Of a DNA stretch of 64,000 nt, positions 62,639-64,000 are shown in pieces. The position numbers and the translations under genes are program-made. Location: positions 79,968-143,967 of the forward strand of contig NZ_FRBU01000003.1 in NCBI RefSeq assembly GCF_900142695.1, in the 5' to 3' direction. Position 1 is the stretch's first letter. Each line of letters opens with the position of its first letter. The notes under the pieces are model-generated. The model was not told the origin of the DNA, did no database searches, and saw nothing but the letters and a program-made list of their open reading frames with translations. The stretch is from Flavobacterium xanthum. Its GTDB lineage: Bacteria > Bacteroidota > Bacteroidia > Flavobacteriales > Flavobacteriaceae.

Positions 62639-64000
62639 TTATTCTTTTTCTCTGATTAGATAAATCCATCCTGTTTTTGGCTCACCGCTATTGAATTCAA
62701 TTACGTAATAATAAGTAGCACTTGGAAGATCTTCTCCTTTATTTGACTGGCCATTCCATTGATCGGTATAATTCATCTGACTGTAAACTTTGATACCATA
62801 TCTATTAAATATTTCCAATTTTTTGACATCCATCAAACTCAAATCGAAGAAATCATTTGAACCATTTCCATCAGGAGAAATTCCTTTTTGGATGTTGCAA
62901 TAAATTGATTCTACTGTTACATTAGAGGTTGTCTCACATCCAGTACTCATAGATGTAACCGTAAGCGAATATGCCGCCGGAAATACTACTGGCGCTCCCG
63001 GAGTTGAAGAAATTACATCGGTAAGATTTAGTACATTAGAATTAGTTCCAACAAGATTCCCTTCTTTATCCTTCCATTGATACGAAACCTCATTTGGATT
63101 ATAAGAGCCAGCTAATGGATTTGCGGTCAATATAAACTCTTTGTTTTCACAATCTCCTCTAGTTTCAAATTGAATTGGTGAAGGAATAGCGTTTATCGTA
63201 ACTTCAGAACCTAAAGCTACACATGCAATACTATTTACAAAGCGCACACTAATTATGTATTTTCCAGGAGTCAAATCATTAAAGACAGGGCTGCTTTGAT
63301 ATCCGTTACCTACACTATATTGGACATCTACTTGTGTGTTAATTGCAATACTTCCAGCTGGCATCAAACAGGTAGGTTGTACGACTTGCATTAGAGTTGG
63401 AATTACTGGTAATAAAGGAAGTGGACTAATAGTTATACTTGTAAGACTTTGAACGGAACAAGTAGTGTCAGCATTATTTCTCACGTAAACTATATAATTG
63501 TTTGGAGCTAATCCTGCAAAAACATTGGAAATTTGATACGATGTACCATTCAAACTGTAGGATACTCCTGCTTGCGGCGTCACTGTAATTGTTCCCGCTG
63601 GTGTGGAACAAGTTGGCTGAACCACAGTTGAGGCAACAGGAATAACCGGAGCAATTGGAATTGCATTTATAGTAGTCGCAGATAAAGATGACTGCACACA
63701 AGTGTTATCTGTTGCACTTCTTACATATAACGTATAAGTATTTGGAAGTAATCCTGAAAATGAATTGGAAGATTGATATACTGTGCCATTTAAGCTATAT
63801 TCTACTCCTACTTGCGTTGTGATTGTGATACTTCCTGAAGGAGTTCCACAAGTAGGTTGTACTACACTTGATGTGGTAGGGACTTGAATTACTTGTATCG
63901 CATTTATCGTTATAGCAGTCGATGACGGAGTTACACAAGTGTTATCCGCTGTATTTCTCACGTATAAAGTATAAGTATTTGGTGCCAATGCTGTAAATAC
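62639..64000 (-). CDS. Repetitive surface adhesin with gliding-type C-terminal domain (5' end beyond window)
   Basis: The frame is open to base 64000, giving 453 visible residues of what must be a much larger protein. The first two-thirds is a tandem array of about 80-residue beta-rich repeats (PTCxTPxGxIxI...YSLNG...GLxPNxYxxYVR...TC). Then a spacer with SYNPNEVSYQWKDKEGN follows, and a gliding-motility type-B C-terminal domain (ISPDGNGSNDFFDL, LEIFNRYGIKVY, ATYYYVIEF). The type-B domain directs type IX secretion with a PorP/SprF partner, which is the next gene. SprB-like function in attachment or gliding is likely but cannot be fixed from the fragment. Confidence 0.93.
   Translation of the reverse strand, partial: VFTALAPNTYTLYVRNTADNTCVTPSSTAITINAIQVIQVPTTSSVVQPTCGTPSGSITITTQVGVEYSLNGTVYQSSNSFSGLLPNTYTLYVRSATDNTCVQSSLSATTINAIPIAPVIPVASTVVQPTCSTPAGTITVTPQAGVSYSLNGTSYQISNVFAGLAPNNYIVYVRNNADTTCSVQSLTSITISPLPLLPVIPTLMQVVQPTCLMPAGSIAINTQVDVQYSVGNGYQSSPVFNDLTPGKYIISVRFVNSIACVALGSEVTINAIPSPIQFETRGDCENKEFILTANPLAGSYNPNEVSYQWKDKEGNLVGTNSNVLNLTDVISSTPGAPVVFPAAYSLTVTSMSTGCETTSNVTVESIYCNIQKGISPDGNGSNDFFDLSLMDVKKLEIFNRYGIKVYSQMNYTDQWNGQSNKGEDLPSATYYYVIEFNSGEPKTGWIYLIREKE
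63170..64000 (-). repeat. Tandem ~240-bp repeats inside the adhesin gene
   Basis: The conserved VVQPTC segment recurs near 63857, 63617 and 63377, 240 bases apart, on the minus strand. Repeats are similar but not identical, with the last (to about 63170) the most diverged, and continue past the window edge. Confidence 0.85.

Noticed and set aside
1..64000. CRISPR array, insertion sequence, prophage or toxin-antitoxin locus
   Set aside because: No spaced identical repeats, transposase, integrase, phage structural or antitoxin-like genes were found on either strand.

Overview
The window is an A+T-rich chromosomal segment from a member of the Bacteroidota, almost certainly family Flavobacteriaceae and most like Flavobacterium. 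Evidence: gliding-motility and type IX secretion genes (gldJ, porU, porV), a PorP/SprF-type protein, an adhesin with a gliding-type C-terminal domain, promoters of the Bacteroidota form TTG-N19-TAnnTTTG, and few Shine-Dalgarno-like sites. The species cannot be named from sequence alone. No prophage, insertion sequence, CRISPR array or plasmid gene was found; the window reads as conserved chromosome.

Layout. 1-7.1 kb: a TPR protein (cut by the window edge) divergent from a giant alpha-2-macroglobulin-like protein that carries an inserted SusC-like plug module. 7.1-13.5 kb: obgE, a CNNM/CBS membrane protein, adk, hpt, then divergent purK-purE and an unrecognised acidic protein. 13.7-21.8 kb: an M3 metallopeptidase, a SNF2 helicase with two SWIM fingers, a DUF2071/SRPBCC pair and a UbiA-like membrane protein. 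21.9-29.3 kb: gcvP, a KAS III-like enzyme, a methyltransferase, a family 2 glycosyltransferase and an MlaE/MlaF-type lipid ABC pair. 29.3-36.9 kb: SprT-like, SDR and GNAT genes, then a tight five-gene minus-strand run (DinB, NRDE, ATP-grasp, LysE-like, M28 peptidase) and an acyl-CoA dehydrogenase. 36.9-43.3 kb: anmK, DUF2809, a Glu/Leu/Phe/Val dehydrogenase, an exbB-exbD-tonB energy-transduction operon, folC and tRNA-Val. 43.6-53.1 kb: a Nudix-fold regulator, murF, gldJ, and divergent porU-porV. 53.1-59.7 kb: cdd, pdhA, pdhC, a RidA-like protein, a glycosyltransferase and miaE. 59.8-64 kb: an OmpA-family protein, a PorP/SprF protein and the C-terminal part of a repetitive adhesin.

How the genes fit together. 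gldJ, porU and porV belong to type IX secretion and gliding: PorU and PorV process and attach secreted proteins at the outer membrane, while GldJ is a motor-associated lipoprotein. The adhesin at the right edge ends in a type-B gliding domain and would be a client of the same system, with its adjacent PorP/SprF and OmpA partners. ExbB/ExbD/TonB would energise outer-membrane receptors. purK, purE, hpt, adk and cdd cover nucleotide metabolism; gcvP, pdhA and pdhC are central carbon and one-carbon enzymes whose partner subunits are not here.

The most unusual items are the alpha-2-macroglobulin/plug chimera, which also lacks the thioester residues, and a dispersed structured intergenic repeat found four times (9556, 26137, 56561 and 58868), one copy of which supplies the adk stop codon. 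All functional statements are from reading sequence and family knowledge; no database search was run.
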